From positions 1,989,001 through 2,053,000 of the forward strand of contig NZ_CP121650.1 of NCBI RefSeq assembly GCF_029714405.1: 64,000 nt of DNA, given 5' to 3'. Shown here piece by piece: positions 34,504 through 43,727 of this stretch; within the stretch, counting starts at the first letter, position 1; each line of letters opens with the position of its first letter. The translations under genes and the position numbers were made by a program. Under the pieces are notes generated by a model. It was not told the DNA's origin and did not search any database. It worked only from the letters and a program-made list of their open reading frames with translations. The DNA comes from Bradyrhizobium sp. CB82. Lineage in GTDB: Bacteria; Pseudomonadota; Alphaproteobacteria; Rhizobiales; Xanthobacteraceae.

Positions 34504-36519
34504 CTAGCCTCTCACTGCGCTATCTGGATTAAGGTTGCGCGCGGTACTCAAATTCGCCGTCAAATGCTCCATGGACTGCGCAAATTCACCCAACTCATCT
34601 ATTCCCCCGCCCAATCGATCGACTGCACCGGATAGCTTTTCGTCCACCTTCTCAACAAATCCGCGAAGTGCTTCCAGATTCTCTTGCACCGATCTGATGA
34701 TCCGATCGAGAACGACACCCAAACTATCATCAACGTCCTTGAAACGCCGCTCGTAACTTTCCCACTGCTCGGTGGTGGTACGAAGGGTCGCTTGCAAAAG
34801 CTCGCTGATGTTTCGGATCTCTGTTTGGGCGCCGGAAATGCTCCTCTCGGAGCCGGTGGTCGCGTCAAGGATTCGTTGAGAAGCAACGGCAATTAGCCGA
34901 GAACCTTCGGCGATCGGGTGGCCCGCTTCGACAATAGATTTTGCGCTGCTGCTCATAGCACCTTCAGTTTGCTGAGCAGCCTTAGTCAGCTGGCTTAATG
35001 ATTGAACGTGCCGATCTATCGCGCCCTCGATTTTCGACATCTCGTCGACGGTGCCAACGAAGCACCGCTCCATACGAGCGACCGCATCGGCCAGTCGGTT
35101 CCCTATGTCGGAGAATGTCTTTGTCAGATCGTCTCCGGCGTCGACAATCTTGACCCGAGAGTCTTCACCGGCTTTGATCGCAGCCTCCGCAACTTGCTCC
35201 CCAATTGAAGCAGACTTGCTTGAGAGCTCTCGGCTAATCGAGTTAATCGTCTCCTCAATGTTAGCGGTTAGGCGCGTGGAGGCTTGTTCGAAGGCATCGC
35301 TTGCTGCGGCTAGCTCGGAACTGAAGCGGGTACCAGCCGACTCCGAACTAGTGGACATTCGAGCGGCTGCGTTATCCAAGCTGGAAGTCATCGTCTCCAC
35401 AATCGTGCGCATTTCCTGCGCCGATTGTGACACGCTGGCAACCATGGTGGCGCCGCTCTCCTTCATATTTCGGTTCATTTCCTCAAGGGAGGTTCGCAGC
35501 TCAGACAGCGTGCCTGCCAGGCCCTGCAAGTGATCGCCAGTTGCACCTTGCAGCTTATTGGCAAAATTCCCGGCCATCTCGCCGATCGCGCCCTCGTTCA
35601 TTGAAGTAAGCTTGTTTGCCACTTCATCGAGGCTCTTGCCGATCGGCGCCATCGCTTGCGCCAAATATGCGGGCAGCGTTGCGGCGAGTGCTTCCTCGAT
35701 CCGCTTACCCACGCTGATGGCGATTTCAGTATTGAAGAGCTTGAGATTTCTAGTTTGTTCTCGCGCTTCCCGGTATTGGCTGAATGCGATCGATACCGGA
35801 GTGACGAAAACGAGTTTTGCTTCAAGGGCTGACGCAAGGTGATCGAAGCTTCTTTCGATCGCAGAGACGCCGTACCGGATAACAAGCGTCAACACGATTG
35901 AGCCGGCAAGGCCTGCAATCGACGTGTAGAACTTGAAGGACGCTGCGTATAGTAGATCACGGAGCGCATTCTGGCTTGCCGTAAGATCCGCGGCTCCTCG
36001 TATGGCGGCAGTGGTAAAGAAAAGAGCCGTAACCAGACCAAAGAATGTTAGTAGCAGTCCGATCCCGACGAAAAGGTTCGGCATTGCACGGTAAAGCGGA
36101 AATCGTAGACCTGCTTCCGCAGTGTTAAAATAATTCTGCGGCCGATCGGTGTTGAGGACTACGCGCGGATTCTCACTATTCGGCTCTGGCTCGATGAGTG
36201 TCTCGCGGAATTCTTGCCAAGAATGCCGCAGGTACTTGTACCCGAGCATCAGTTTATCGATTTCGGGCAGCTGTTCAGCGAACGAAACTCGATCCTTGAT
36301 CCTTCGAACAAATTTTACGCGCCGCCACACGCGAATGCGTATCAGGGTCGAATCAAGTAGGAACGCGACACAAAAAATCAATGCGCTCCCGAAGATGATA
36401 AGCGCGAGGGCAGGCGCAACGTTTTCATCCCGAAATAGATCAAACAACGGTCTGACGTGACGAGACGTCCATGCGCCCAATTCAAGAAAGCCTGCAAAAT
36501 CGTCAAGGAAAGAGGGCAT
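34504..36519 (-). CDS. zorA: ZorA: MotA/TolQ/ExbB-like stator with long cytoplasmic tail
   Basis: 671 aa. Membrane helices at about 35-60 (APALALIIFGSALIFCVAFL), 149-171 (LFVGIGLLLTFFGLVTALFF) and 199-222 (TSIAGLAGSIVLTLVIRYGV), the last two being the MotA-like pair that surrounds ZorB. From about 270 to 650 the protein is an almost uninterrupted Ser/Ala/Glu-rich coiled coil (MSTSSESAGTRFSSELAAAS; FVEKVDEKLSGAVDRLGGGI), the long intracellular tail that distinguishes ZorA from flagellar MotA and relays the signal inward. First gene of zorA-zorB-zorC-zorD on the minus strand. Confidence 0.92.
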   Translation of the reverse strand: MPSFLDDFAGFLELGAWTSRHVRPLFDLFRDENVAPALALIIFGSALIFCVAFLLDSTLIRIRVWRRVKFVRRIKDRVSFAEQLPEIDKLMLGYKYLRHSWQEFRETLIEPEPNSENPRVVLNTDRPQNYFNTAEAGLRFPLYRAMPNLFVGIGLLLTFFGLVTALFFTTAAIRGAADLTASQNALRDLLYAASFKFYTSIAGLAGSIVLTLVIRYGVSAIERSFDHLASALEAKLVFVTPVSIAFSQYREAREQTRNLKLFNTEIAISVGKRIEEALAATLPAYLAQAMAPIGKSLDEVANKLTSMNEGAIGEMAGNFANKLQGATGDHLQGLAGTLSELRTSLEEMNRNMKESGATMVASVSQSAQEMRTIVETMTSSLDNAAARMSTSSESAGTRFSSELAAASDAFEQASTRLTANIEETINSISRELSSKSASIGEQVAEAAIKAGEDSRVKIVDAGDDLTKTFSDIGNRLADAVARMERCFVGTVDEMSKIEGAIDRHVQSLSQLTKAAQQTEGAMSSSAKSIVEAGHPIAEGSRLIAVASQRILDATTGSERSISGAQTEIRNISELLQATLRTTTEQWESYERRFKDVDDSLGVVLDRIIRSVQENLEALRGFVEKVDEKLSGAVDRLGGGIDELGEFAQSMEHLTANLSTARNLNPDSAVRG

Positions 36520-37040
36520 CGTGTCCTGTTGAGTTCAAATGTCCAAACTTGGTCGGCACTCGGACATGGTCACGGGTGAGGGAACGGTACGGCTAAGGTG
36601 CCGATGCAGAGCCCCGTGGACGGCGCGTGCCACCCCCTCAGCAATTTCCGCAATTATTCCTGCAACTTCAAGTGGATATCTGGATCAATCGGAGGATATT
36701 CGTGACGCGTTGGGGAAAACCAGCCTGACTATCTCCGCTCGGTTTCTACAAACGCAGCGAGAGGGGGAGACATTCAGGGAGATGGCTGGCCGTGAAGAAT
36801 CACTCGCAATCTCCTCGGAAAAAGCGCCTGTCGACAAGTGTTTGTTGGGCATGGGGAACTAGACTATCGTCGAGGTGAGTTTGCCTCGAGGTGCTGGCTT
36901 TAATCGGTGGGAAGTCTGCCGAGCGGTGCTAACCCAGGTTTCCGTAAAATTGCGGAAGTACCAGAGGTGCGGCTATTCGCGTTGCGTACTGAGGTGCCTG
37001 TAGCCGTGTGCGACCACGCAGTTTGCGTTACTAGCCGCAC
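36520..37040. other. interval between addA-like gene and zorA
   Basis: About 520 bases. It must hold the Zorya promoter; I cannot identify convincing -35/-10 boxes. A 107-codon plus-strand frame (36539-36862) has no coding character. No RNA gene, repeat or mobile element was recognised. Confidence 0.4.
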
Positions 37041-40000
37041 TCAGGCCCAAGAGATCCAGTCAACTTGCCCCGATGTCATGTAAACCACAGCCCCGCGTGT
37101 GGCCCTTAGTACATGAAGATATTGGCCGAGCTGGCGCCGGTACTCCGTTCTCGCTATATGGTCCGGCGCAACGTCGCTCTTCCAGTCGAATACAACCATG
37201 TGGCCATCATTGGTGAAAGCGATCGCATCTGTCCGCCCCGAAATGAACGTGTCCGGACGAGCCGGAACTTGGCCATAGATCGGCACTTCTGCCACGAGTC
37301 GATGTCGGAACGGCTGGAGCTCCGGCAGAGCAAGGGTCCGGAGGGCTGTGGCAGCCAACTCGCCCGGATCAGGCAAACCTTGTGCTGATTTGGGCGACGA
37401 GAACAGCTGATCATATAGGAAAGCCGCCCTCGCGCTCGCGTCGTCCACGGTCGCTAAGAGTTCGCCCGTCACCAGCTCTTCCATCAGCTTGTGCAGGAGA
37501 ATGCCACGAGCACGGCTGCCGTCTACTTGGACAGGAGCTTCAAGCGGCTCATCGGAAGGCGAACTGGAAAATTGGATCGGTACGATGTCAGGGTCGGCGT
37601 CGCTTGGCCGAACCCACTTCACCGGTCGGAAGGCCTCCTGGAGCCGCGCGTGCTCGGCTGCAAAGAGCTCGGACGTCTGATGGTTTTCAATTGGACCTCG
37701 CGCGGTAAAGGCGCCGCGAGGCAGCCGCTCCAGGTCCAATTCGGGGATGTCGGCGAGTTGGAAGTCCAGCAGCTTCGCCCAGGACGAATCGTTGCTCCAG
37801 GTAAAGTCCGGAATGATTAGCAGCTCCATAGCGCGGGTGCATGCGACGTAGAGGAGCCTAAGGCTTTCGTGGCGTCTTTCCCGGTTCTCACCCTGAAGGG
37901 CGCTTTCGAGAGACGGCGGAGTGATCTGCCCTAATGCCCAATGCAAGCTTTCGTCGCTCCGCCGATAGACGAACGGTTCGCTCCGACGTGGCATGGAGGC
38001 ACGGTTGATCGGGATCACCACAGGCCACTCCAGACCCTTTGAGCTATGCACTGTCACGATTTCGATCGATTGCCCGTCGGCTTCGACCAATCCTTCGGTT
38101 GAACCAAGACCGCTCGACCAATCCCGATCCAGGTCATCAGCGAACTGGGCGAATCCCCGCACGCCGTAGCTTCGAGCGCGTTCCAGAATCCCGTCGATAT
38201 TCGCGAGCGCACGCGCGGCTTGATCCGGGCTCCGGGCGGCGACGATCGCTCGGATCCGCAGTCGCTCGATAGCCTCGGCAAGAAGCAGCGCCGGCGTCGT
38301 GCCACGCACCCGCTTGCGAAGTTCGCGCAGGATCCCGAGAACCTCTCGAGCGACCGCGTTTGACACGCTCGCCGGGTCGACGTTCAAGGACAACCTGCCG
38401 AATCCAGCGGCATCGTCAGGCCCAGACAGATTTTGCGTGATTTCGAGCAACTCCTGCTCGGTGAGGCCGGCCAATGGACCGCGCAACAACGCGCCCAGAG
38501 CGATCGTATCGCGAGGGTCGGCCAACGCGCGCACCAACGCAACGAGATCCTGAGCCTCCTGCCGACGGAAAAGATTCTTCCCGGCTTGTGATGCAAAGGG
38601 CAGCCCGGCTTCCTCAAGGGCCCGTTCGTAGCGCCACAGATCCGTTGATACGGGCGCCAATAGGGCGATGTCGCCCGGTGTTAGTCGTCTGCGCTTTCCG
38701 TCATTTAGCGTCAGTTCGACGTTTCCGATCAGCCGCGAGCAGATTTCAGCGACAACGCGCGCTTCTTCGTCTCTGCTGCTGTCGAGCCAGGTGTTGGGCA
38801 GGAGCTGAATGGTTGCCTTGGCGACGCACGGAAATCCGTGTTCCGCAGCATCCCGAGTGCCGCGCAGAGCTACGTAACCAGCCTCTTGCGCCGCCAGCGG
38901 ATCCGCAAAGCACCGATTTATGTGATTCAGTATCTGAACCCGAGAGCGGAAGTTCGCGGTGATACGAAGTATGTTGTCGGGGAATTGCGCTTGGATGGCA
39001 CCACGGACCAAGAGATAGATCGCGAGGTCAGCGCCGCGAAAGCGATAGATCGCCTGCTTCGGATCGCCAACCACGAAAAGATGCCCAGGCTGAAGGCGAC
39101 GCTCGTACCAACTCTCGCTCTCGCTGTCATCGTCGGTACCGCACAGCAGGAACATGATCTCGGCCTGGACCGAATCGGTATCCTGGAATTCGTCCACGAG
39201 AATGCGCGAGAACCGATCGCCCGCCGCCTTGCGGACTTGCGGATACTGGCGGAGCACCTCACGGCAAGTGAAGAGAAGATCGTCGAAATCCAGCGCAGCA
39301 GCACGGCGCTTGAACGCTTCGTACTCTATGAGCAGACCATCGAGCTCGGCGGAGAAGGTGCTCACGATGCAGGTGGCAATCCGGCCCATGAGCCTGCTGT
39401 AGCATGCGCGGCAGCGCGCGTAATGCTCCTCAGCCTGATCGGCCAGACGGTCTCCGCGTTCATTGCCACCGACGCGTTTCCACATCGAACGGCGCCTGTA
39501 TTCACGAAGATCGAACGAGTTCTTCCTCATAATCGGGAGCCAGGCAGGGTGCGCCATGTCCCACAAGAGTTCAAAACTGAGCGTGCCGGCGGAGATAGGG
39601 CCGAAATGCGATACCAACACCTCCAGATGATCAATTTCCGGCTCGGCCTCCGGAGGAGCGGCGACGCTCGCGCACCAGCGCCTGAACTCGCGGACGGCCT
39701 CCGAAAAGTCGATGATCGCATCTTTGTCGAGGTCAGGTCGAAGTGGCCGTGCGTTACGATAGCGCCGCCTGAAGTTGGCAAAATCGCGTAGAAGCTCTTC
39801 GGCGCCGATGGGATCCTTTCGTGCCACCAAAGCGATCGGATCGTGGTCTGGCTTTGCCGCGTCGAGACGATCGCGCCACCATTGCTCGAATATCGCACCG
39901 AAAACGAAATCCGCCTGGTCGCGATCCATCACCTCCGCGCCGGGGTCAATGCCCGCTTCAACTGCGTAGGCGCTCAAGAGATCGTGGCAAAAGCCGTGAA

Positions 40001-40346
40001 TGGTCGAGCAAGTTAGCTCGTCGAGACAGCCGCTTGCCGCCCTGAGCTTTTCCTTCCGCTCGGGGCTCAACCCGTTCGGCAGACAAAGCTTCATCTCTTC
40101 GGGGACTCGCCCGGCCAACAAGGCGTCGAGGTACTGCGCGACGCGCTGCCGCAACTCGCCTGCCGCGAGCTCGGTGAATGTGATGGCCGCTATGGACGCC
40201 GGATCCGTGCCCTCGGCAAGAAGCATGGCCACTCGGCCGGCGAGCAAAGAAGTCTTGCCTGTGCCCGCCGCGGCCTCGACGAGCAGGGTCGATTGCATTT
40301 CAGCAAGGGCGCGAAGTCTATTCCGGTCGTCCGTCTCGTCCGTCAC
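37041..40346 (-). CDS. AddA-like UvrD/Rep helicase-nuclease
   Basis: 1101 aa from a GTG overlapping the stop of the AddB-like gene (GTGA). SF1A helicase motifs: Walker A LLVEAAAGTGKTSLLAGR (about 21-38), motif Ia AAITFTELAAGELRQRV, motif II ILVDEFQDTDSVQ, motif III VVGDPKQAIYRFRGAD, motif V EIVTVHSSKGLEWPVV, and motif VI LRLLYVACTRAMELLI. The C-terminal RecB-type nuclease has FISGRTDAIAF, MVVFDWKSDVAPD and RQLGQYLHVL (D, D-x-K, Q-x-x-x-Y). Such helicase-nucleases process DNA ends for recombination, or degrade foreign DNA. It pairs with the AddB-like gene. Because alphaproteobacteria carry a housekeeping addAB elsewhere, this island copy is probably an accessory, defence-type version. Confidence 0.88.
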   Translation of the reverse strand: MTDETDDRNRLRALAEMQSTLLVEAAAGTGKTSLLAGRVAMLLAEGTDPASIAAITFTELAAGELRQRVAQYLDALLAGRVPEEMKLCLPNGLSPERKEKLRAASGCLDELTCSTIHGFCHDLLSAYAVEAGIDPGAEVMDRDQADFVFGAIFEQWWRDRLDAAKPDHDPIALVARKDPIGAEELLRDFANFRRRYRNARPLRPDLDKDAIIDFSEAVREFRRWCASVAAPPEAEPEIDHLEVLVSHFGPISAGTLSFELLWDMAHPAWLPIMRKNSFDLREYRRRSMWKRVGGNERGDRLADQAEEHYARCRACYSRLMGRIATCIVSTFSAELDGLLIEYEAFKRRAAALDFDDLLFTCREVLRQYPQVRKAAGDRFSRILVDEFQDTDSVQAEIMFLLCGTDDDSESESWYERRLQPGHLFVVGDPKQAIYRFRGADLAIYLLVRGAIQAQFPDNILRITANFRSRVQILNHINRCFADPLAAQEAGYVALRGTRDAAEHGFPCVAKATIQLLPNTWLDSSRDEEARVVAEICSRLIGNVELTLNDGKRRRLTPGDIALLAPVSTDLWRYERALEEAGLPFASQAGKNLFRRQEAQDLVALVRALADPRDTIALGALLRGPLAGLTEQELLEITQNLSGPDDAAGFGRLSLNVDPASVSNAVAREVLGILRELRKRVRGTTPALLLAEAIERLRIRAIVAARSPDQAARALANIDGILERARSYGVRGFAQFADDLDRDWSSGLGSTEGLVEADGQSIEIVTVHSSKGLEWPVVIPINRASMPRRSEPFVYRRSDESLHWALGQITPPSLESALQGENRERRHESLRLLYVACTRAMELLIIPDFTWSNDSSWAKLLDFQLADIPELDLERLPRGAFTARGPIENHQTSELFAAEHARLQEAFRPVKWVRPSDADPDIVPIQFSSSPSDEPLEAPVQVDGSRARGILLHKLMEELVTGELLATVDDASARAAFLYDQLFSSPKSAQGLPDPGELAATALRTLALPELQPFRHRLVAEVPIYGQVPARPDTFISGRTDAIAFTNDGHMVVFDWKSDVAPDHIARTEYRRQLGQYLHVLRATRGAVVYMTSGQVDWISWA

Positions 40347-43006
40347 GGGTAGCTCCAGAAACGGGAAAGATCGTTCGCAGCTTTGCCGAAAACCGTCCGC
40401 TTGCGGCGCTCGTAGCTCGGAGATGCCGGTAGTGCCAACCGGAGATCGTTGGTCGAATCGAACGACAATCGCCCCGGTACCGCGGTGCCGCGCTCTAGCG
40501 TCGCAACTGCTTCGTTCACGAAGCCGGTGACTTGTTCGAGCGCCGCGTCGAGATCGTCAAGCTTTACGGCAAACGGGTCTCCCGCCAAGTACAGCAGTCG
40601 CGCTATCACCCTTGGCTCATCCTCTAAGAGCTGTCGGCAGGCGAGACCATAGAGGCAGCGCTGCAACTCCGTGCCACCGCCGATCACGACGCGCTCCGGA
40701 TTCTTAGGAGGATTGCCGGTCTTATAGTCCGTCACTCTTGCGGCAACGGGATTTTTCCTCAGATCGAGGCGATCAATTGAGCCGCAAAGACGAATTGGTG
40801 TACCGGGTATAAGAACCGGAATCGTCGGATCCCACGGAAGATCTCGATCCGTACGAAAGTCCTCAGGTTGGCCGAAAGGCACCTCGGTCCAACTTCGCGT
40901 GGTCGCCTCAGCGATCTCCTTGCGCAACAGTCCGGCGAGCGCCATCGCCGAGGCGTATTCCACTGTGTTTGCCCATAGCAGTCTTGGTGGAACGGGTTGT
41001 TCGAGTGGCCAAGACCGGTGAACTGCGTCTGCGGCATCCTTCAACGCATTTTCGATCTGCACGTCGGAAGCACTCGCGTAACCAGGATCTGGCTCGAGAG
41101 AATCCACCGCACGCCGCAAGAGCTCGTGCACCAGCTTTCCCAACTCATCCGGTGCGATTGTGAGCGGATTGGCTCGCTCGCGCGGCGCATCGAAGCGCAA
41201 CGCATATCGCCAGACAAAGCCGAGCGGATCGCGCAGCAGTCTCTGCAGCGAAGTCGCGGATTGAACCCGCCCGATTGCCCACTTGATCACGGCGTTACCT
41301 GGCTCGAAGCGCCCGTCGTGCGCTGTGAGGTTCTCTTCGTGCCAATCACGCCAGCATCGCCCTGCCGATGCGATCAGGCCTACCTCGCGAGCCTCATCAG
41401 GGCGCGCCGCTAATCTGTCAGCGTCACTGAAGGCATGTTCGGGAATGCGCGCACGCGACAGCGCGGTCTCAGGCCGATTTTGTAGCAAAGGGCTTCGTCC
41501 GACACGGCTACCCTGAGCCCCCCGGCGGCTGCGGGACAATACGGCTTGCCCCGTTGCGGCTCCGAGAATTACCTCGAAGTGTCTACGATCAGCTTGCGAG
41601 GCCGGATCGGGATCGAGCTCGCGCGCGCGTACGATGTGGCTCGGAAGGATGGGGTCGCTGGCCGTCCGACGCGGCCAACCCCGATTGGTTAACCCCAAGA
41701 GACGCACATAGGGACGTGGCGCGGCTGCAAGCTCGCGCGCTGTACACCAAGCGATGGAGTCCGTCGCATCGGTTTCCGCCGCAAGGCGGGTGTTCCGGAG
41801 GGACAACTCTATCGCGTCCACCGGCGCGGAGCGCGTCGCTGCTTCCCAGATCTGTAGTGACCGGTCGCGCAAGAACAGGGACGCTGCGTCTGCAGAAGCC
41901 GGCGATCCCTTCGCGAGAACTTCCAGCCTTGAGAGGACAGTTTCCGCCGGACCGAGGGATGGGTTTCTTAGCTTCGCCGTATCGAGCGCGCGCCCCCAGT
42001 CTTCCAATGTCAGCAGGCTCGCGCCCCGCGGCACGACCGCCATCCATCGATCCAACAAATCGTCGAACTCGGGGTTCTGACCACGGCAGAGCGAGAATAG
42101 GCGCCGGATGCGCCGTTGGCTAAATCCATGCATCAAGATGTCGGCCAAGGCTGCGCAGCGCTGTCCATCTCTCGTGGCTAGAGCAGGAATGCCATGCGAA
42201 AAGTGGATCTTCAGATCCGTGTCGGCGGCCAGCGCTAGGAAGTGATCGTCCCACGCCCCGGTACTGGAGGCGGCTATCGCGATCTCGTGAGGCTTCGCGA
42301 TTCCTGATGTGATGAGTTCGCGCGCCCACCGCAGACTCTCGACCGCCTCATGACGAGGATCGGCGCACGAGACCAAGCTCGGCTCACTGGGTGGCGCAGT
42401 ATGTTCGATAGACCTGACGGTCCCAGGAAACCACCCAGTATCCGCGTCCTTGGGAGCGTGCCATTCGACGGGAACGACGCGGCATAGTCCATTGATAAGT
42501 TGCCGCCAGACTGGCACGACGTTGGACAGACCCTCGATACGAACCGGGCCGATCAGGCGCGGCGCGTGCTGAAGCCGCTCCATCGCGGCGTCGCGCAATT
42601 CGCGCGTGCTGGGCATGGCTTTCGGCAGAAAGGTTCTTAGGCGGTCCCCAATGAGCCTGAGTTCACGAATACGGGCACTCTCGGCGTAGCGAGCCGCAGA
42701 AAGATCGAGATCAGCTTCCCATACCTTCCTCAGAGTGCCTGCCACGGCTCGCGCCATACCAGGCAAACGGCGCACGGGCTCGAACTCGACGAAGTCCCCT
42801 TGATTCAGGGCCGCTTGGATTGCGGGCTCGAGATGCTCAAGAGTGACTGGCGTGGAGAACCCGCCTGCTAGCCTTGCCGCAAGTTGGGGGAGGGTGAGGA
42901 TCTGAAGTCCTGAAAGCCCTGCGCGAGCAGCGGCAAGCCGATGCGTATGAAACGCGAGTGATCCCTCAATGATTGCCGTCCGGATAGCTGGTCCAGCGCC
43001 ATTCAC
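40343..43006 (-). CDS. AddB-like PD-(D/E)XK nuclease subunit
   Basis: 887 aa from a GTG at 43006, 8 bases after AAGGGA; the frame is open to 43099, but the family begins near AIRTAIIEGSLAFHTHRLAA. The middle region has inactivated-helicase character (ILTLPQLAARLAGGF; SCADPRHEAVESLRWARELI; AIAASSTGAWDDHFLAL). The C-terminal RecB-like nuclease shows RLCGSIDRLDLRK, ARVTDYKTGNPP (D-Y-K) and ELQRCLYGLACRQL (Q-x-x-x-Y). I do not see the terminal CxxC of Fe-S AddB proteins. Overlap with the downstream gene indicates a two-subunit complex. A WYL-type regulator relic lies divergently at its 5' end. Confidence 0.82.
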   Translation of the reverse strand: MNGAGPAIRTAIIEGSLAFHTHRLAAARAGLSGLQILTLPQLAARLAGGFSTPVTLEHLEPAIQAALNQGDFVEFEPVRRLPGMARAVAGTLRKVWEADLDLSAARYAESARIRELRLIGDRLRTFLPKAMPSTRELRDAAMERLQHAPRLIGPVRIEGLSNVVPVWRQLINGLCRVVPVEWHAPKDADTGWFPGTVRSIEHTAPPSEPSLVSCADPRHEAVESLRWARELITSGIAKPHEIAIAASSTGAWDDHFLALAADTDLKIHFSHGIPALATRDGQRCAALADILMHGFSQRRIRRLFSLCRGQNPEFDDLLDRWMAVVPRGASLLTLEDWGRALDTAKLRNPSLGPAETVLSRLEVLAKGSPASADAASLFLRDRSLQIWEAATRSAPVDAIELSLRNTRLAAETDATDSIAWCTARELAAAPRPYVRLLGLTNRGWPRRTASDPILPSHIVRARELDPDPASQADRRHFEVILGAATGQAVLSRSRRGAQGSRVGRSPLLQNRPETALSRARIPEHAFSDADRLAARPDEAREVGLIASAGRCWRDWHEENLTAHDGRFEPGNAVIKWAIGRVQSATSLQRLLRDPLGFVWRYALRFDAPRERANPLTIAPDELGKLVHELLRRAVDSLEPDPGYASASDVQIENALKDAADAVHRSWPLEQPVPPRLLWANTVEYASAMALAGLLRKEIAEATTRSWTEVPFGQPEDFRTDRDLPWDPTIPVLIPGTPIRLCGSIDRLDLRKNPVAARVTDYKTGNPPKNPERVVIGGGTELQRCLYGLACRQLLEDEPRVIARLLYLAGDPFAVKLDDLDAALEQVTGFVNEAVATLERGTAVPGRLSFDSTNDLRLALPASPSYERRKRTVFGKAANDLSRFWSYP

Positions 43007-43716
43007 TTGCGAATTCCCTTTTCGGCCGAAGATCAAGAGATTCGGGGCCGAAGGCAAGCTTCGAAAATCAGGCTGTATCGCGATATCGCGACCCTTCAAG
43101 CGATGGGCGCCGATATCGACGGAGAGCCAGGCTTCGGCTACGTGCTAAAGCCCGGCTTTCTGCTACCGCCGCTAATGTTCTCTCAGGAGGAACTTCAGGC
43201 GCTGACTCTCGGCGCACAGTGGGTCGGTCGCCAGACGGACGACGGACTTGCCTTCGCCGCCCAGAACGCGATTGCGAAGATCGATGCAGTGCCGCCGACC
43301 GAGTTGCGGCACTTGCTCACCGAAAAAGCTTTTCACGTCGGCCGCAACAGACCAGAGCGCCGGCCGTGGACCTGCGGATCGTCCGCCAGGCCATGCGCGA
43401 ACAATTTAAGCTTCAGATCGCCTATCGCGATACGAAGGGCAGCGAAACGCTACGCGTCATCTGGCCGATCGTGCTGAGTTTCATCGAGTCGAAGCGTTTC
43501 GTGGCCGGCTGGTGCGAGCTCCGGGAGGACTTTCGAACGTTCCGTGCAGACCGTATCGAGCGGGTGGAGCTGATCGAAGAGCGATATCCTGGTCGCAGGC
43601 GCGATCTCGTCAAGCGATGGCGAGATCAGGTTGACGAGCAGCAAAAAAAAGGACTCCAGCAAGTCCTAGGGTTCACAAAGTCGATGTCCCTCTGTGACTT
43701 TCAGGGTCGAGAGTAG
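43007..43716 (+). pseudogene. YafY/WYL-domain transcriptional regulator relic
   Basis: Recognisable text: LYRDIATLQAMGADIDGEPG and GYVLKPGFLLPPLMFSQEEL in one frame, then VDLRIVRQAMREQFKLQIAY, RVIWPIVLSFIESKRFVAGW and CELREDFRTFRADRIERVEL in another. This is a YafY-type regulator (HTH plus WYL). The first ~45 residues with most of the HTH are missing or scrambled, and the frame changes at about 43340-43365. It should be non-functional. It sits head to head with the AddB-like gene, so it may once have controlled that pair. Confidence 0.8.
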
Positions 43717-43727
43717 TCACCACCCCT

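Noticed and set aside
36539..36862. A 107-codon plus-strand ORF between addA-like and zorA genes
   Set aside because: Low-quality composition, no ribosome site, no recognisable domain; it occupies the promoter region of zorA.
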